This document shows positions 17,125 through 26,522 of a stretch of DNA of 64,000 nucleotides, piece by piece. This stretch comes from Pseudomonadota bacterium (GTDB taxonomy: Bacteria; Desulfobacterota; Binatia; Binatales; Binataceae). Position 1 is the stretch's first letter. Each line of letters begins with the position of its first letter. The notes beneath the pieces are model-generated. The model did not search any database, was not told the origin of the DNA, and saw only the letters and a list, made by a program, of their open reading frames with translations. Location of the stretch: positions 1-64,000 of the forward strand of contig JAJPKP010000016.1 in NCBI GenBank assembly GCA_021323675.1, read 5' to 3'. Both the position numbers and the translations under genes were made by a program.

Positions 17125-18309
17125 TCAGGCCCGCCAGCGCATCGCGGCCCGATCGGGAAGCCGCCGCAACCTCTCTGCCGCCATCGCGATCGTTTCGTCG
17201 CTCTTCGAGAACGTGAAGCGCAACTTGGTCTTTCCCAGTTCCGGGCGGCTGTAGAAGCTCGATCCGGGGACTGCCGCGACACCGATCTCATCGAGCATGA
17301 AGTCCGCCGCCGCGAAGTCATCGGCAAATCCGAGATGCGCGACGTCGGCCATGATGTAGTAGGCGCCCGCCGGCGAGCTGCAGTCGAGGCCCGCGTCGCT
17401 GAGCGCGCGAAACAGCATCGCGCGCTTACGTTCGTACATCGCGGACAACTCCACGTAGAAGGATTCCGGCAGCCGCAGCGCCACCGCTCCGGCTTCCTGC
17501 AGAGGATGCGGCGCGCCGACGGTCAGAAAATCGTGAACCTTGCGGATTGCCGACGTGATCCGATCGCTCGCAATCGCGTAAGCCAGCCGCCATCCGGTTA
17601 CCGAGTAGGTCTTCGAGAGACCGCTGATCGTCACCGTTCGATCGGCCATACCCGGCAGCGTCGCAATCGAAACGTGGCGCGCGCCGCCGAAGACGATGTG
17701 TTCGTAGATTTCATCCGTGATCGCCAGCGAGTCGTAGCGATTGCACAACGCCGCGATCATCTCCAGCTCCGGGCGCGAGAACACCTTGCCGCTCGGATTG
17801 TGGGGAGTGTTGATGACGACGGCCTTGGTGCGCGAACTGAAAGCCGCCTCAAGCTCGGCTCGATCGATCGAAAAGTCGGGGTCCCTCAGCGCGACATACT
17901 TCGGCGTCGCGCCTGCCAGGATGACGTCGGGCCCGTAGTTTTCATAGAACGGCTCGAAGATAACGACCTCGTCGCCCGGATTGATCACCGCGAGCATCGT
18001 CGCGATCATCGCTTCGGTCGCGCCGCACGTCACCGTGATGTGGCGATCGGGGTCGCAGGCGATACCGTTGTAGGAGCGGGCCTTGTCGGCTATGGCCCGG
18101 CGAAAGTTCGGCGAGCCGTGCGTGATCGCGTACTGGTTGTATTCCTCGTCGATCGCCCGCTTGGCGGCTTCCTTGAGCTCCACCGGAGCGGCGAAGTCCG
18201 GGAAACCCTGCGCCAGGTTGACCGCGCCGCACTTGAGCGCGCGCCGCGTCATCTCGCGGATCACGGATTCGGTAAAGAATCGAGTCTTGTTCGAAACTTC
18301 GGTCGGCAT
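17125..18309 (-). CDS. Class I/II PLP-dependent aminotransferase
   Basis: 394 residues, full length. Substrate/PLP motifs: AITHGSPNFRRAIADK, VTCGATEAMIATMLAVINPGD, NTPHNPSGK, ITDEIYEH, and SGLSKTYSVTGWRLAYA with the PLP-lysine. The sequence is closest in style to aspartate/methionine or kynurenine-type (ClpX-independent YbdL-like) aminotransferases. Substrate not determinable from sequence. Convergent with DUF983, whose stop lies 9 bp away. Confidence 0.9.
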   Translation of the reverse strand: MPTEVSNKTRFFTESVIREMTRRALKCGAVNLAQGFPDFAAPVELKEAAKRAIDEEYNQYAITHGSPNFRRAIADKARSYNGIACDPDRHITVTCGATEAMIATMLAVINPGDEVVIFEPFYENYGPDVILAGATPKYVALRDPDFSIDRAELEAAFSSRTKAVVINTPHNPSGKVFSRPELEMIAALCNRYDSLAITDEIYEHIVFGGARHVSIATLPGMADRTVTISGLSKTYSVTGWRLAYAIASDRITSAIRKVHDFLTVGAPHPLQEAGAVALRLPESFYVELSAMYERKRAMLFRALSDAGLDCSSPAGAYYIMADVAHLGFADDFAAADFMLDEIGVAAVPGSSFYSRPELGKTKLRFTFSKSDETIAMAAERLRRLPDRAAMRWRA

Positions 18310-18465
18310 CGACCGGTCAGTCTAATCGCGAACGATAATCGGGGCTATGCCGTCACACCGCGCAGGAGATACCGCAGATACGGTTCAGAGCGCCAGAGGC
18401 CCCGGGATATTGTGATTGATGGGGGGCGAAGTTGAAGATCGAAGTAAAGTCGAGCAGGGGCAACT

Positions 18466-18678
18466 TCAGTTGCCTTTGATCTCTTTGTCATCATTTAGGA
18501 TGACTTCACCCTGTTTCATCCTCCATTCGTCGATTATCTCCACGTTGAAGCGCCAGTCGCTCCCGATCTTGAATCCCGGAAGCAGTCCCTTCTTGAGCAA
18601 GCGGTAGATTGTGGAGCGATGGACGCGCAGGTAGTCGGCGAGTTCGTTTACTGTGAGCACTTTAGTTGGTTGTTGCAT
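18466..18678 (-). CDS. Excisionase-like helix-turn-helix protein
   Basis: From the in-frame ATG at 18678 (MQQPTKVLTVNELADYLRVH) the protein has 70 residues; the track start at 18708 adds ten residues. LTVNELADYLRVHRSTIYRLLKKGLLPGFKIGSDWRFN is the MerR/Xis-like HTH_17 motif, followed by an acidic tail. Such proteins are either excisionases or stand-alone regulators. No integrase is adjacent. The AT-rich region upstream carries a repeated element that may be its operator. Confidence 0.75.
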   Translation of the reverse strand: MQQPTKVLTVNELADYLRVHRSTIYRLLKKGLLPGFKIGSDWRFNVEIIDEWRMKQGEVILNDDKEIKGN

Positions 18679-19038
18679 GGAGCTGTCAAAGCCTCCCCCC
18701 AATCTCATCCTATCCTAGCTTATTTCATGTGTGTAAAGCCATAGATTCCGCATTAGTGCGGGTTCACGTTAAGAATCACTATTTAAATGCGATATATCCT
18801 AGCTTTTTTTGTGGCTTCACTTAGCATCTCTCCTGTGCAGATTGCAAAGGGTCGTTTTCGCATTTCGGAAGCGTGAAGCCAGAGCTCGAAAATTGATCAC
18901 GAGTGTCAATCTTTAACGCCTCGCCGTTGCGATCCTTGTTCGCCCGCGTCTGCCCGATTAGGTTGGCTGGATGCCGCCGTTAGACAACTTCGTGTCGGCA
19001 AGCGATGCTCTTGCACGAGGGCGAGCTTACGGACATCG
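18679..19038. promoter_or_regulatory. AT-rich intergenic region with repeated ATCCTAGCTT
   Basis: No gene seen. Much more AT-rich than its surroundings. The 10-mer ATCCTAGCTT occurs at 18712-18721 and again at 18796-18805, upstream of the minus-strand HTH gene; it could be an autoregulatory operator pair. A T7 run follows the second copy. Function inferred. Confidence 0.3.
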
Positions 19039-19623
19039 ATGATCGTACCCACGGGTCCCTATCGCTATGAAATTCGCCGCGGAGGCGAACTTGTTGCCTT
19101 GGAAGAGATCACCTTCGACGGGCGCCTGATTTCCGGATCGAGGCGTGCGCCCGATGGTTCCAGCCGCAACGAGGTCGAGGCCGAAGTTTCGGACGAGGGT
19201 CTTGTGGTGCGGGTGCGGGTCCGATACGCGCGCGGACCGTTCTCGCGCAATGCCGCTTATGAAGCCGGCGAGGAATATCTGCGCGGCAGCGTGAGCGCGC
19301 TGGGGGGACGCAACGCGGTTACAGCGAAGTTGGGAAGATTTCGAGAGGTGGATGCGGATTTCGTCATCTTTCGCGCGCTCACCCTCGCGCATATTCGCGC
19401 CCGCGGACAGACGCGATGGACCGGGAGGGTGGCGACGATCGATTCCGGCACCCTCGTGGCCGCATCCAACAAGCAATCGGCGCGCGTGATCGATCAGAGC
19501 GGCCTCAGGTGGACCTACGAACCGCGGATGGGAGACTCGGAGGAGATCGAGATCGATTCCGCCGGGCGCATCCTGCGGCGCATCGACAATCGCGGCAACC
19601 GCGCGGACCTGGCGGGCGTTTGA
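19039..19623 (+). CDS. Conserved-looking hypothetical protein
   Basis: 194 residues, no signal peptide or membrane helix. Alternating charged/hydrophobic pattern suggests a beta-rich fold (YRYEIRRGGELVALEEITFDG; LVVRVRVRYARGPFSRNAAY; GEEIEID-like ending). Family not recognised. Good GC-rich codon use supports it as real; it converges on the bactofilin gene 16 bp away. Confidence 0.6.
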   Translation: MIVPTGPYRYEIRRGGELVALEEITFDGRLISGSRRAPDGSSRNEVEAEVSDEGLVVRVRVRYARGPFSRNAAYEAGEEYLRGSVSALGGRNAVTAKLGRFREVDADFVIFRALTLAHIRARGQTRWTGRVATIDSGTLVAASNKQSARVIDQSGLRWTYEPRMGDSEEIEIDSAGRILRRIDNRGNRADLAGV

Positions 19624-19639
19624 GCGTGCGACGCAGTTC

Positions 19640-19984
19640 TTACGCGGCGATCCGGGTGCGCGGCATCCGGCAATCGCCATCGAACGTCGCGCCTTCGTTG
19701 AGCACCAGGCTCGGCGTGCTGATCGTGCACTGCACCCGCGCGGTGGAAAGCAATTCCACTCGCTCGCGCGCGGTCACTTCGCCGGTGAATACACCCGCGA
19801 TTGTCACGCGCGTGGCGGAAATGCGCGCGCTGACCACGGCTCCATTGGCGATAGTGAGTTCTTCGCCGGTTATCTCGCCCTCGGCTTCCCCTTCGATTCT
19901 GGTGGCTCCGCTAAAATTCAGCTTTCCGGAGACCTTGGTTCCCTTGCCGATTTTCGATTCAAATGCTTCTTCCGGCAACGCCAT
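19640..19984 (-). CDS. Bactofilin (polymer-forming cytoskeletal protein)
   Basis: 114 residues made almost entirely of short beta-helical turns with periodic hydrophobic residues (KIGKGTKVSGKLNFSGATRIEG, GEITGEELTIANGAVVSARI). This is the DUF583/bactofilin domain, which polymerises into cell-shape or positioning scaffolds. RBS-like GAAAGGAAATC precedes the ATG. Single gene, flanked by a hypothetical gene and the divergent phosphodiesterase. Confidence 0.92.
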   Translation of the reverse strand: MALPEEAFESKIGKGTKVSGKLNFSGATRIEGEAEGEITGEELTIANGAVVSARISATRVTIAGVFTGEVTARERVELLSTARVQCTISTPSLVLNEGATFDGDCRMPRTRIAA

Positions 19985-20140
19985 GGAGATTTCCTTTCAA
20001 GATTGATCTACCAATAGCGGATGATCGTTGAGCGCCGCAATCGAACGAGGTCTTGCGAGCGTAACGCGGACGTCATCGTGAACAGCTCCCAGCATTTTCA
20101 CTTTTGCGCCTGGTGACAGCAGGAGTCAGAATACGCATCG

Positions 20141-22066
20141 ATGGAACAACAGAAGCTGCAATTGTGCGGACCCGAACGCCCCGGCGGGCAGGGACTCGAT
20201 CGCAATCAATACGAATCCGGCGATCGCGCGATTTTGGCCCTGCTCAAGGACACGCGTGCCGCCGACGAAGTCGATCTCGTCGCTACCTTTCGCGACGGCG
20301 CTTACGAAGTCTGGGCGCGCCGCGGGATGATTCGATTTGAGCGCTGCGCGGATCGAACCGGCGCGCTGAGCTTCAGGATAATCGAACAAGTCGGCGAAAA
20401 TCCCATCGCGAATCAGGATCCCTTCGCGGTTGCATCGATCGATGAAGAACTCGAGGCGGCGCGTCGGTGCGGCTGCGAGGCGACCGATCCGAATCAAGCC
20501 TTCTTCGAGCCGCACGTCCTGAGCCATCCCTACGCGTACGAGCGCATTGCGCAGGTCTTCGACAGTCCACGCGGCCCGGACCTGATCGTCAGTCCGAAAG
20601 CGTATGCGTATGGAATTCAAGCCGGCCAGCACGGCGCGCTCGATGTGGTTCAATCGCGCGCACCGCTCGCATTCGCGGGGCCCGGAGCCAGGCGCGGCAG
20701 CTACAAGTTGCCCGCGCGCCACGTCGATATCGCACCCACTATCGCGCGGATAATGCGCTTTCCGGAAATCGACGGGCGCGGCGCGGACGGCGCTCCGCGC
20801 CGCGTAATGCTCGGGCGGCAGGACGGCGCGCCTCTCGAGGATCTGATCGATGCCGCCTCCGAACGTCCCAGGCTCGTGTACCTGATCCTGCTCGATGGGT
20901 TGTCGCACACGGAACTGGCGTGGCAGTTGCAAAACAACCGCGATGCGATCCCTTCGATCGCTTCGCTCATCGAGCGCGCAGCCTTTCTGACTCACGGTTC
21001 GATCGTCAACTTTCCAAGCATCACCTGGCCGAGCCATTCGACGATCATGACCGGCGCCTGGTGCGGGCATCATGACGTCGTCAATCCGACCTTTCACCTG
21101 CGCGAGCATCGCGAGACCGTTCCGATTCAGGGCAACATCTTTGAGATGGAGCATCATCTGAACCCGGCGGTGGAAACGCTGTACGAGGCGTTCAAGCGGG
21201 TGTTGGGCCCGGGCGCGATTACCGCTTCGATTCACGAGCCGCAAAGCCGGGGTGCCGATCACGCGGTCTTCGAACGCCGGATCATCGGCGATCGCGCGCG
21301 CCTCAAGGCGCTCACCCAGGAGATGTCGGACGACGTGAGCCCGCGATGGATGGCGGACAATCTGCCCGCGATGCATCGCGAGGAAATAATCGACGTGCGC
21401 GGGATGGCGCAGGTAATCAATCTGTTCGATCACTGCGGCGACAAGCCTCCGGTCCTGGTCGCCCACGAATTTGTTCTGACCGACGGCGCGGGCCACGATT
21501 ACGGGCCGCATCACGACGGCCTGCGCGAGGCGCTGTATCGCACCGACCGGCGGATCGCGCGGATTTTCGCGATGCTGCGCGAGCGCGGCTTGTTCGACTC
21601 GACGCTGTTCGTGGTTACTTCCGATCACGGGATGGCCGCGCAGAAGGTCGAGCTTAAAGCCAATCCGGCGTGCGAGCCGGAAGCCGCGGGACTGAAGGGC
21701 GTATTCGCCGAACCGATGATCTATCTGCGCGACCTTGCGGTCGAATGCGAACGCGCGCGCGACCTGCGAAGTCTTCGCGTAATCGTGTCCGACAACGACC
21801 ATCTGCCCGACGGAGAGCATCCTCCCGTCGCCGGCGCGCAGGTCACCGTGTTGGGCCGAGGCGGCCGCCTTATCGGCGAAGCGATCACGCCCGAGTCCGG
21901 CAGGGTGGCGTTCTCAACCCCGGCCGATTTGAGCGACGCGGAGCTGACGGTGCGAATCGAGCATAAGGATTTCAATGCGCGCACGGTGGCGGGGGACGGC
22001 AGTCCGATCCGCCTCGACCTTAAATCCCTGCTCTACGGGAATTCGCAACCCGGCCGGTCGTGCTAA
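20141..22066 (+). CDS. Alkaline-phosphatase-superfamily phosphodiesterase
   Basis: 641 residues. Core motifs of nucleotide pyrophosphatase/phosphodiesterases: YLILLDGLSHTE (metal), NFPSITWPSHSTIMTG with the catalytic Thr, TDGAGHDYGPHH (metal His/Asp) and VVTSDHGM (metal). The first ~230 residues contain a further ATPase-independent region (DEVDLVATFRDGAYEVWARRG) and a partial repeat of the fold; the last ~90 residues look like an Ig-like beta domain. No signal peptide, so cytosolic as read. Substrate unknown. Confidence 0.75.
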   Translation: MEQQKLQLCGPERPGGQGLDRNQYESGDRAILALLKDTRAADEVDLVATFRDGAYEVWARRGMIRFERCADRTGALSFRIIEQVGENPIANQDPFAVASIDEELEAARRCGCEATDPNQAFFEPHVLSHPYAYERIAQVFDSPRGPDLIVSPKAYAYGIQAGQHGALDVVQSRAPLAFAGPGARRGSYKLPARHVDIAPTIARIMRFPEIDGRGADGAPRRVMLGRQDGAPLEDLIDAASERPRLVYLILLDGLSHTELAWQLQNNRDAIPSIASLIERAAFLTHGSIVNFPSITWPSHSTIMTGAWCGHHDVVNPTFHLREHRETVPIQGNIFEMEHHLNPAVETLYEAFKRVLGPGAITASIHEPQSRGADHAVFERRIIGDRARLKALTQEMSDDVSPRWMADNLPAMHREEIIDVRGMAQVINLFDHCGDKPPVLVAHEFVLTDGAGHDYGPHHDGLREALYRTDRRIARIFAMLRERGLFDSTLFVVTSDHGMAAQKVELKANPACEPEAAGLKGVFAEPMIYLRDLAVECERARDLRSLRVIVSDNDHLPDGEHPPVAGAQVTVLGRGGRLIGEAITPESGRVAFSTPADLSDAELTVRIEHKDFNARTVAGDGSPIRLDLKSLLYGNSQPGRSC

Positions 22067-22076
22067 GCTTCGCGCC

Positions 22077-22856
22077 ATGCACGATCTGAATGGCAAGACC
22101 GCTCTGGTAACCGGCGGGACGCGCGGACTTGGCCGCGCGATCTCGCGCCGCCTTGCGGCGATGGGTGCGACGGTCGCGATGAACTATCGGCGTGACGAAG
22201 ATTCCGCGGCCTCCGCCCTCGAGGAAGTCCGCGCGATCGCGCCGCGCTCGATTCTTATCAAGGCCGATCTCGAAAACGATTCCGAAGTGCGCGCGATGGT
22301 GGCGAGGGCGGCGTCGGAATTCGGCAAAATCGACATCCTGATCGCCAATGCCGCCGCCACCGCGTTCAAGCCGCTGCTCGAAACCAAACCTCACAACATC
22401 CAGCGCACCTTCAGCCTGAGTGTCGGGGGATTCGTCGCCGCGGTGCAGGAAGTCTCGCGCGTGATGCCCGACGGCGGGCGGGTGCTGATGGTCTCGGGCA
22501 TCGACTCGATTCGCAATCTGCCGGGGCATGGCGTGCTCGGCGCGGCGAAGGCCGCGCTGGAGAGCATGGTGCGCGACTTCGCGTTCGAGCTCGGCCCGCG
22601 CGGCATCACCGTCAACGGCCTGAACGTGGGATACATCGACACCGATTCGGCGCATTTCTACACGCGCTACCTCGGCATCACGTGGGAGGAGTTCAAGCGG
22701 CGATGCGAAGAGCGATCGGCGATGAAACGGCTGCCGACCCTCGATGAGATCGCGGCGGTCGCCTGCCTTATCTGCCTGCCCGAAGCGAGTTACCTCACCG
22801 CACAGACCATCCTGGTGGACGGCGGCTTCACGCTTCACTTTCCCGGCGCGGAATAA
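22077..22856 (+). CDS. SDR-family oxidoreductase, FabL-like but without the catalytic tyrosine
   Basis: ATG 22077 (MHDLNGKTALVTGGTRGLGR) replaces the track start inside the upstream gene. 259 residues. TGGTRGLG cofactor motif, NAAATAFKPLLE, catalytic-type Ser in SGIDSIR, and KAALESMVRDFAFELGPRGITVN. In FabL (YX6K enoyl-ACP reductase) the equivalent segment has a Tyr seven residues before the Lys; here that position is His (LPGHGVLGAAK). The C-terminal GYIDTDSAHFYT also matches FabL (VDTDALKHF). Activity is therefore doubtful or altered. Confidence 0.8.
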   Translation: MHDLNGKTALVTGGTRGLGRAISRRLAAMGATVAMNYRRDEDSAASALEEVRAIAPRSILIKADLENDSEVRAMVARAASEFGKIDILIANAAATAFKPLLETKPHNIQRTFSLSVGGFVAAVQEVSRVMPDGGRVLMVSGIDSIRNLPGHGVLGAAKAALESMVRDFAFELGPRGITVNGLNVGYIDTDSAHFYTRYLGITWEEFKRRCEERSAMKRLPTLDEIAAVACLICLPEASYLTAQTILVDGGFTLHFPGAE

Positions 22857-22880
22857 ATCAAGCGCCGTGAGCGAGGCCGC

Positions 22881-23513
22881 TCAATGCGCCCAGGGTGCGC
22901 CCACGCCGAACAGTTCGGTGATCGCGATAGTTGTGTAGTACAACGCGCCGAACGCGGCCACGCGCCATGGCTGCTCAGCCCACAGCCCGCCTCCCGCAAC
23001 CGGCTGGGCCGCCTGCACCGCGTCGGTGATGCCGAGGCGGGGCACCGAAGCGATCGAGGTCAGAAACACGAATCCGAGGTAGCAGGCCACCGCGGTGGCC
23101 CATCCCACCACGATGAAATCCAGGTCGCCCTCGCGCGGCGCGGGCCCCATCACGACCGAGAGCATCCTGTTAACCAGCAGCGCCCGGAACGAAACCAGCG
23201 GCGACCAGGTATGGAACGAGAGCGCGAAGGAACCGACGAACATCGTGTAGAAAAGTCCAAGTCCGATAACCGCGCCCAGGCGGGTGATACGCCGGCGCGG
23301 CGCCGTCATCGCGAAAGCGAGAAATGCGGAGGAGTGCACGATGATGAACTCCATCAGCATGATGAGTTCGAGCCGCTCAAGCGCATGAGTGCCGAACGCG
23401 TAAGGTGCAAGCCAGGTAACGGCGAAAAATCCGGCCAGCGCGAAATCGGGAAGCGCCGAGAACATTCTCGCCAGCGCAACCCTGTGAGCCGGCGCCCAGG
23501 CAAAAAATCGCAT
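22881..23513 (-). CDS. Polytopic membrane protein, unknown
   Basis: 210 residues with about six hydrophobic helices (FALAGFFAVTWLAPYAF, IMLMEFIIVHSSAFLAFAM, LGAVIGLGLFYTMFVGSFAL, FIVVGWATAVACYLGFVFL, VAAFGALYYTTIAITELFG). EFIIVHSS carries polar residues inside a helix. No family recognised. It is convergent with the SDR gene. Confidence 0.6.
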   Translation of the reverse strand: MRFFAWAPAHRVALARMFSALPDFALAGFFAVTWLAPYAFGTHALERLELIMLMEFIIVHSSAFLAFAMTAPRRRITRLGAVIGLGLFYTMFVGSFALSFHTWSPLVSFRALLVNRMLSVVMGPAPREGDLDFIVVGWATAVACYLGFVFLTSIASVPRLGITDAVQAAQPVAGGGLWAEQPWRVAAFGALYYTTIAITELFGVGAPWAH

Positions 23514-23566
23514 CGCGCCGCACTATACCAGCTTAGGGCGAGGATTAGCCGCGAGGCCGCCGGCTT

Positions 23567-24211
23567 TCAGCCGGATTCGCGCGCACCCGGCGCCGGTACC
23601 ATCGACGCGCGCCAGCCAGGCAGAGACTCCAGTCCCGCATACCAGCGCGTGATTTCCGGATAGTTTTGGACGGGAAGGGCCAGGTTTTGAGCCGACGGAA
23701 TCCATGCGCCAACCGCAAAATCCGCGATCGTGAGAGCATCGCCAGTCAGCCATCGGCGGCCGGAGAGCATCTGGTCGAGGACGGCGGCAAAGCGCGCAAA
23801 GTTGCTTTCGCCGCGCGCGATGAAGGCAGGCTCGGCAGGTCCGAGACCGAGCACGCCCCGAGAGACTCTCTCGTAACCGACCATCCCGCACGATTCCGCA
23901 TCCCAGTGCGCGCTCTCCCAGGCAAGCCAGCGCAATACATCCGCCTGACCCCTGGGATCGGAGGGCCAGAGTCCACTCCGCGGGCGTTTCGAAGCGAGAT
24001 AGCAGAGAATCGCATTCGACTCCCAGAGCACGAACCCATCGTCCTCGAGCACCGGCATCTTGCGATTTGGGTTCATCGCGACGTAGCTCGGAGCAAGCTG
24101 ATCGCCCTTGCTGAGATCGACAATCCGCGTTTCACAATCGAGGCCGAGATGATTCTTGAGTGCGATAACTTTGAAAGCGCGTGGAGAGGGAGGCAGAACG
24201 TAAAGCTCCAT
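23567..24211 (-). CDS. Glutathione S-transferase
   Basis: ATG 24211 (MELYVLPPSPRAFKVIALKN) has AAAGGA 8 nt upstream; the track start at 24343 lies beyond the promoter. 214 residues. Thioredoxin-like N-terminal domain with PNRKMPVLEDDG (cis-Pro) and WESNAILCYLA (glutathione-binding ES), then the helical domain with LTGDALTIADFAVGAW (N-capping box). Likely detoxification. A promoter with an overlapping dyad is readable upstream. Confidence 0.9.
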   Translation of the reverse strand: MELYVLPPSPRAFKVIALKNHLGLDCETRIVDLSKGDQLAPSYVAMNPNRKMPVLEDDGFVLWESNAILCYLASKRPRSGLWPSDPRGQADVLRWLAWESAHWDAESCGMVGYERVSRGVLGLGPAEPAFIARGESNFARFAAVLDQMLSGRRWLTGDALTIADFAVGAWIPSAQNLALPVQNYPEITRWYAGLESLPGWRASMVPAPGARESG

Positions 24212-24287
24212 GAGCGATCCTTTCTTTGCGTTTTTTTCCTCGTAGAGCCAGGCTCGCGAGGGAATTGTTCCACTCGTCGCAGAATAT

Positions 24288-24333
24288 GTAACCTTATAGT
24301 TACGTATTATGTGACCGGCTACGCGATTGTCAA
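24288..24333 (-). promoter_or_regulatory. Promoter and candidate operator of the GST gene
   Basis: On the minus strand: TTGACA (24333-24328), an 18-bp spacer, then TAATAC (24309-24304). Immediately downstream lies the dyad GTAACCTTATAGTTAC (24288-24303 on plus, 5-6-5, extendable to 7-6-7 with one mismatch). A repressor there would block RNA polymerase. The GST start is about 77 bp further on. No regulator gene is adjacent. Confidence 0.5.
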
Positions 24334-24455
24334 GGTGCACCAAGTCCGCTCAACCTTGTCGGTGTCGGGGCTGATAGGCGAACCCGGAAAGGACTGCATG
24401 CGATGCGAGGGCGGCGGTTTGGCAGCGTCGAGGTATGAAAGACTTCGCGAAGATT

Positions 24456-25706
24456 CTAGGTGATTTCTGTTTGTACCCCAAATCGCGCCACGTAGGAGAA
24501 GTACCGATGCCGTTCCGTTGCGGGGTTCAGTCCGTAGTCTTCGAATCGATACGAATTGCGACCGTAGCCGCCATTGGGCCGCTCCTCGATCGCGCGCCGA
24601 AAAAGCTCTTCGCCGCGCGTATCAAACGTGAGTCCAAAGTGCCGGTACAGACTGGAGAGTGTGCCGAGAGGGTCCTTGATCAACTCAGGGTAGCGAACGT
24701 GAAATGCGCGATGAGGCATCGATCGCAACGAATCGGCGGCGTCGATGAGCATCCGCGCTCCGAGCCTCCATCGTTCGCTGACCTGTCGCCCAATCTGGAT
24801 GCGATCGATGTTGCGTGAGAAGGGCTGACGCAATACCTCGGTGAGGCGTGCCACCGACGGAAGTACTTTCATTGGATCGCGATGCACAAACACGAAGCAT
24901 GCGTCCGGATAAACCGCGCGAAGGGCATCAATCGCGAAGATGTGGTCCGGGCTCTTCAACACCCATCGAGTACGTCCGTTCTGATGCTGAAGATGCTGCA
25001 GAAAGCGCTTGTGAAATCGATATGCCTCCAGGTGCCCTTCCCGATCGAGCCATGCCTGATACGAGGGAATGTGATGGGTAGTATCGAAGCGCAGGCTGCG
25101 AAACACGTGGCCGGTTATCTCGATACATTCCTGTGCGGCATCGGCCTCGAGCGGATGAAGGCTCGGAAGCTCCGGCGCCAGCAACAGGAAGCGAGAATAC
25201 TGGCGCGCGGTGAGTTTTGCCCTCTGATCGGTCGTGTCGGAGGCCATTCCGGCTATGGGATACGGAAAAAGCGTCTGCCAGCATCGCGGCACAACGTTCG
25301 ACGGATCTCGCGCAACCAGATTGTGCAGGAATGTCGTCCCGCTGCGTGGCAACCCGAGGATAAAGATCGGGCGCTCGATCGGTTCATCAAGAATCGACGG
25401 ATCTTTGAGTTCTTCATCGCGAAGGCGAAGAAGATTAGTCAGGAATCGGAGCACGTCCCAGCGTGTGCCGATGCGCCCGAAGATGCTCAAGTCGGCTTCG
25501 GTCTCATATGATTCCAGGAGAACCGATAGCGGCACCTCGAACTGCCAATCGCCAAAATCTGTGAGGCCCGTGCGGCGACGAGCCCGTTCGATTAGCTCTT
25601 CGGCTCGAATTGGACGGCGAAAGACCCCCAACTTCAGCGCCAGCCTGTCCGCTGCAATCAAGATCTTTGCCGGTAAACCTGGAAAAACCGCTTGGAGAGA
25701 CATCAC
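24456..25706 (-). CDS. Sulfotransferase family protein
   Basis: 416 residues. PIFILGLPRSGTTFLHNLVA is the 5'-phosphosulfate loop binding PAPS, and VHRDPMKVLPSVARL is the 3'-phosphate motif. LHPLEADAAQECIEI and HHIPSYQAWLD are typical of the large Sulfotransfer_3-like bacterial group common in mycobacteria and lipid-metabolising soil bacteria. Acceptor unknown. Single gene. Confidence 0.88.
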   Translation of the reverse strand: MMSLQAVFPGLPAKILIAADRLALKLGVFRRPIRAEELIERARRRTGLTDFGDWQFEVPLSVLLESYETEADLSIFGRIGTRWDVLRFLTNLLRLRDEELKDPSILDEPIERPIFILGLPRSGTTFLHNLVARDPSNVVPRCWQTLFPYPIAGMASDTTDQRAKLTARQYSRFLLLAPELPSLHPLEADAAQECIEITGHVFRSLRFDTTHHIPSYQAWLDREGHLEAYRFHKRFLQHLQHQNGRTRWVLKSPDHIFAIDALRAVYPDACFVFVHRDPMKVLPSVARLTEVLRQPFSRNIDRIQIGRQVSERWRLGARMLIDAADSLRSMPHRAFHVRYPELIKDPLGTLSSLYRHFGLTFDTRGEELFRRAIEERPNGGYGRNSYRFEDYGLNPATERHRYFSYVARFGVQTEIT

Positions 25707-26180
25707 GTTGTCCGGGCCTTAAATTCCTTGCCAATTTCGGCCACGAAATGCGCCGGCCACTCAGCCCATCGCGGCGCTCGATAGCAACATTACCCGCGAT
25801 GACGCTGCCCACGGCCCGCATCGCCGCTCCCAACTCGAAAGCGGCGTTTTGAACCGCCCGAGCACGGCATTCGCAGCGCTCTCAATTCTGTGTCTATGGC
25901 AGCCGTCCTTCCGTCAGTCAGAGTCACACTTCGGCGGTCTGCATCGTCCGGAATCGACAAGTTCGCTGCAACGGACCTCAGTGCCGCGCCTCAACATACT
26001 CGCACCTCGAAGCGAAGCGCGATTCGAAAGGATCTTTCTCCTCCCAGCCGAATATCTGACGGATTCGATTGGCGTGCTCTATCAGACCAAAGTCCGATTC
26101 ATGGCTGAATTCCGCACAAGGCAGGATCCGGAGTGTCAGAACCAACGAGGACGCGAGCAGTTTGGAAAGACTAACGTACC
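25707..26180. other. Intergenic, no gene seen
   Basis: Several short overlapping ORFs in all frames without RBS or recognisable motifs. It presumably holds the sulfotransferase promoter; no clear promoter, repeat or RNA structure was found by eye. Confidence 0.4.
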
Positions 26181-26378
26181 ATGAAGGTGCGAACTCTTAT
26201 CGTGGTGACTCTGGGCGTGGGGGTGGCTATTATCGTCGCCTTGGGATTCTGGCGCGTGACCTATGCCTGGCGCCCAGGCGCATTGGCGCTGCTCCTGTTT
26301 CGAGATATCCCGCTCACCGTATGCTCCGTGATCGTCGTTCTGGTGCTCGAACTTCTGATCTTCAGGAAGGAGGCCTGA
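26181..26378 (+). CDS. Small two-helix membrane protein
   Basis: 65 residues with two hydrophobic helices (TLIVVTLGVGVAIIVALGFW; IPLTVCSVIVVLVLELLIF) separated by a short Arg/Pro turn. Convergent with the permease gene. Not recognised. Hydrophobic pattern supports a real small protein, but there is little else. Confidence 0.4.
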   Translation: MKVRTLIVVTLGVGVAIIVALGFWRVTYAWRPGALALLLFRDIPLTVCSVIVVLVLELLIFRKEA

Positions 26379-26522
26379 ACTACAGTGGTCGGCGCTGAAG
26401 CGCCGATAAACAAGACGGGCGGCCGACCACGCACCGGCACCACTGCGGAAACCCGCCGACGGACGTTTGCGAGGCTTGTGGCAGCGGAGACGGCTTCTCG
26501 CAAAGCACACTGCCAGGTCACG

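Noticed and set aside
20126-21820. 564-residue minus-strand ORF
   Set aside because: Antisense shadow of the phosphodiesterase, created by GC-rich codon bias; no domain.
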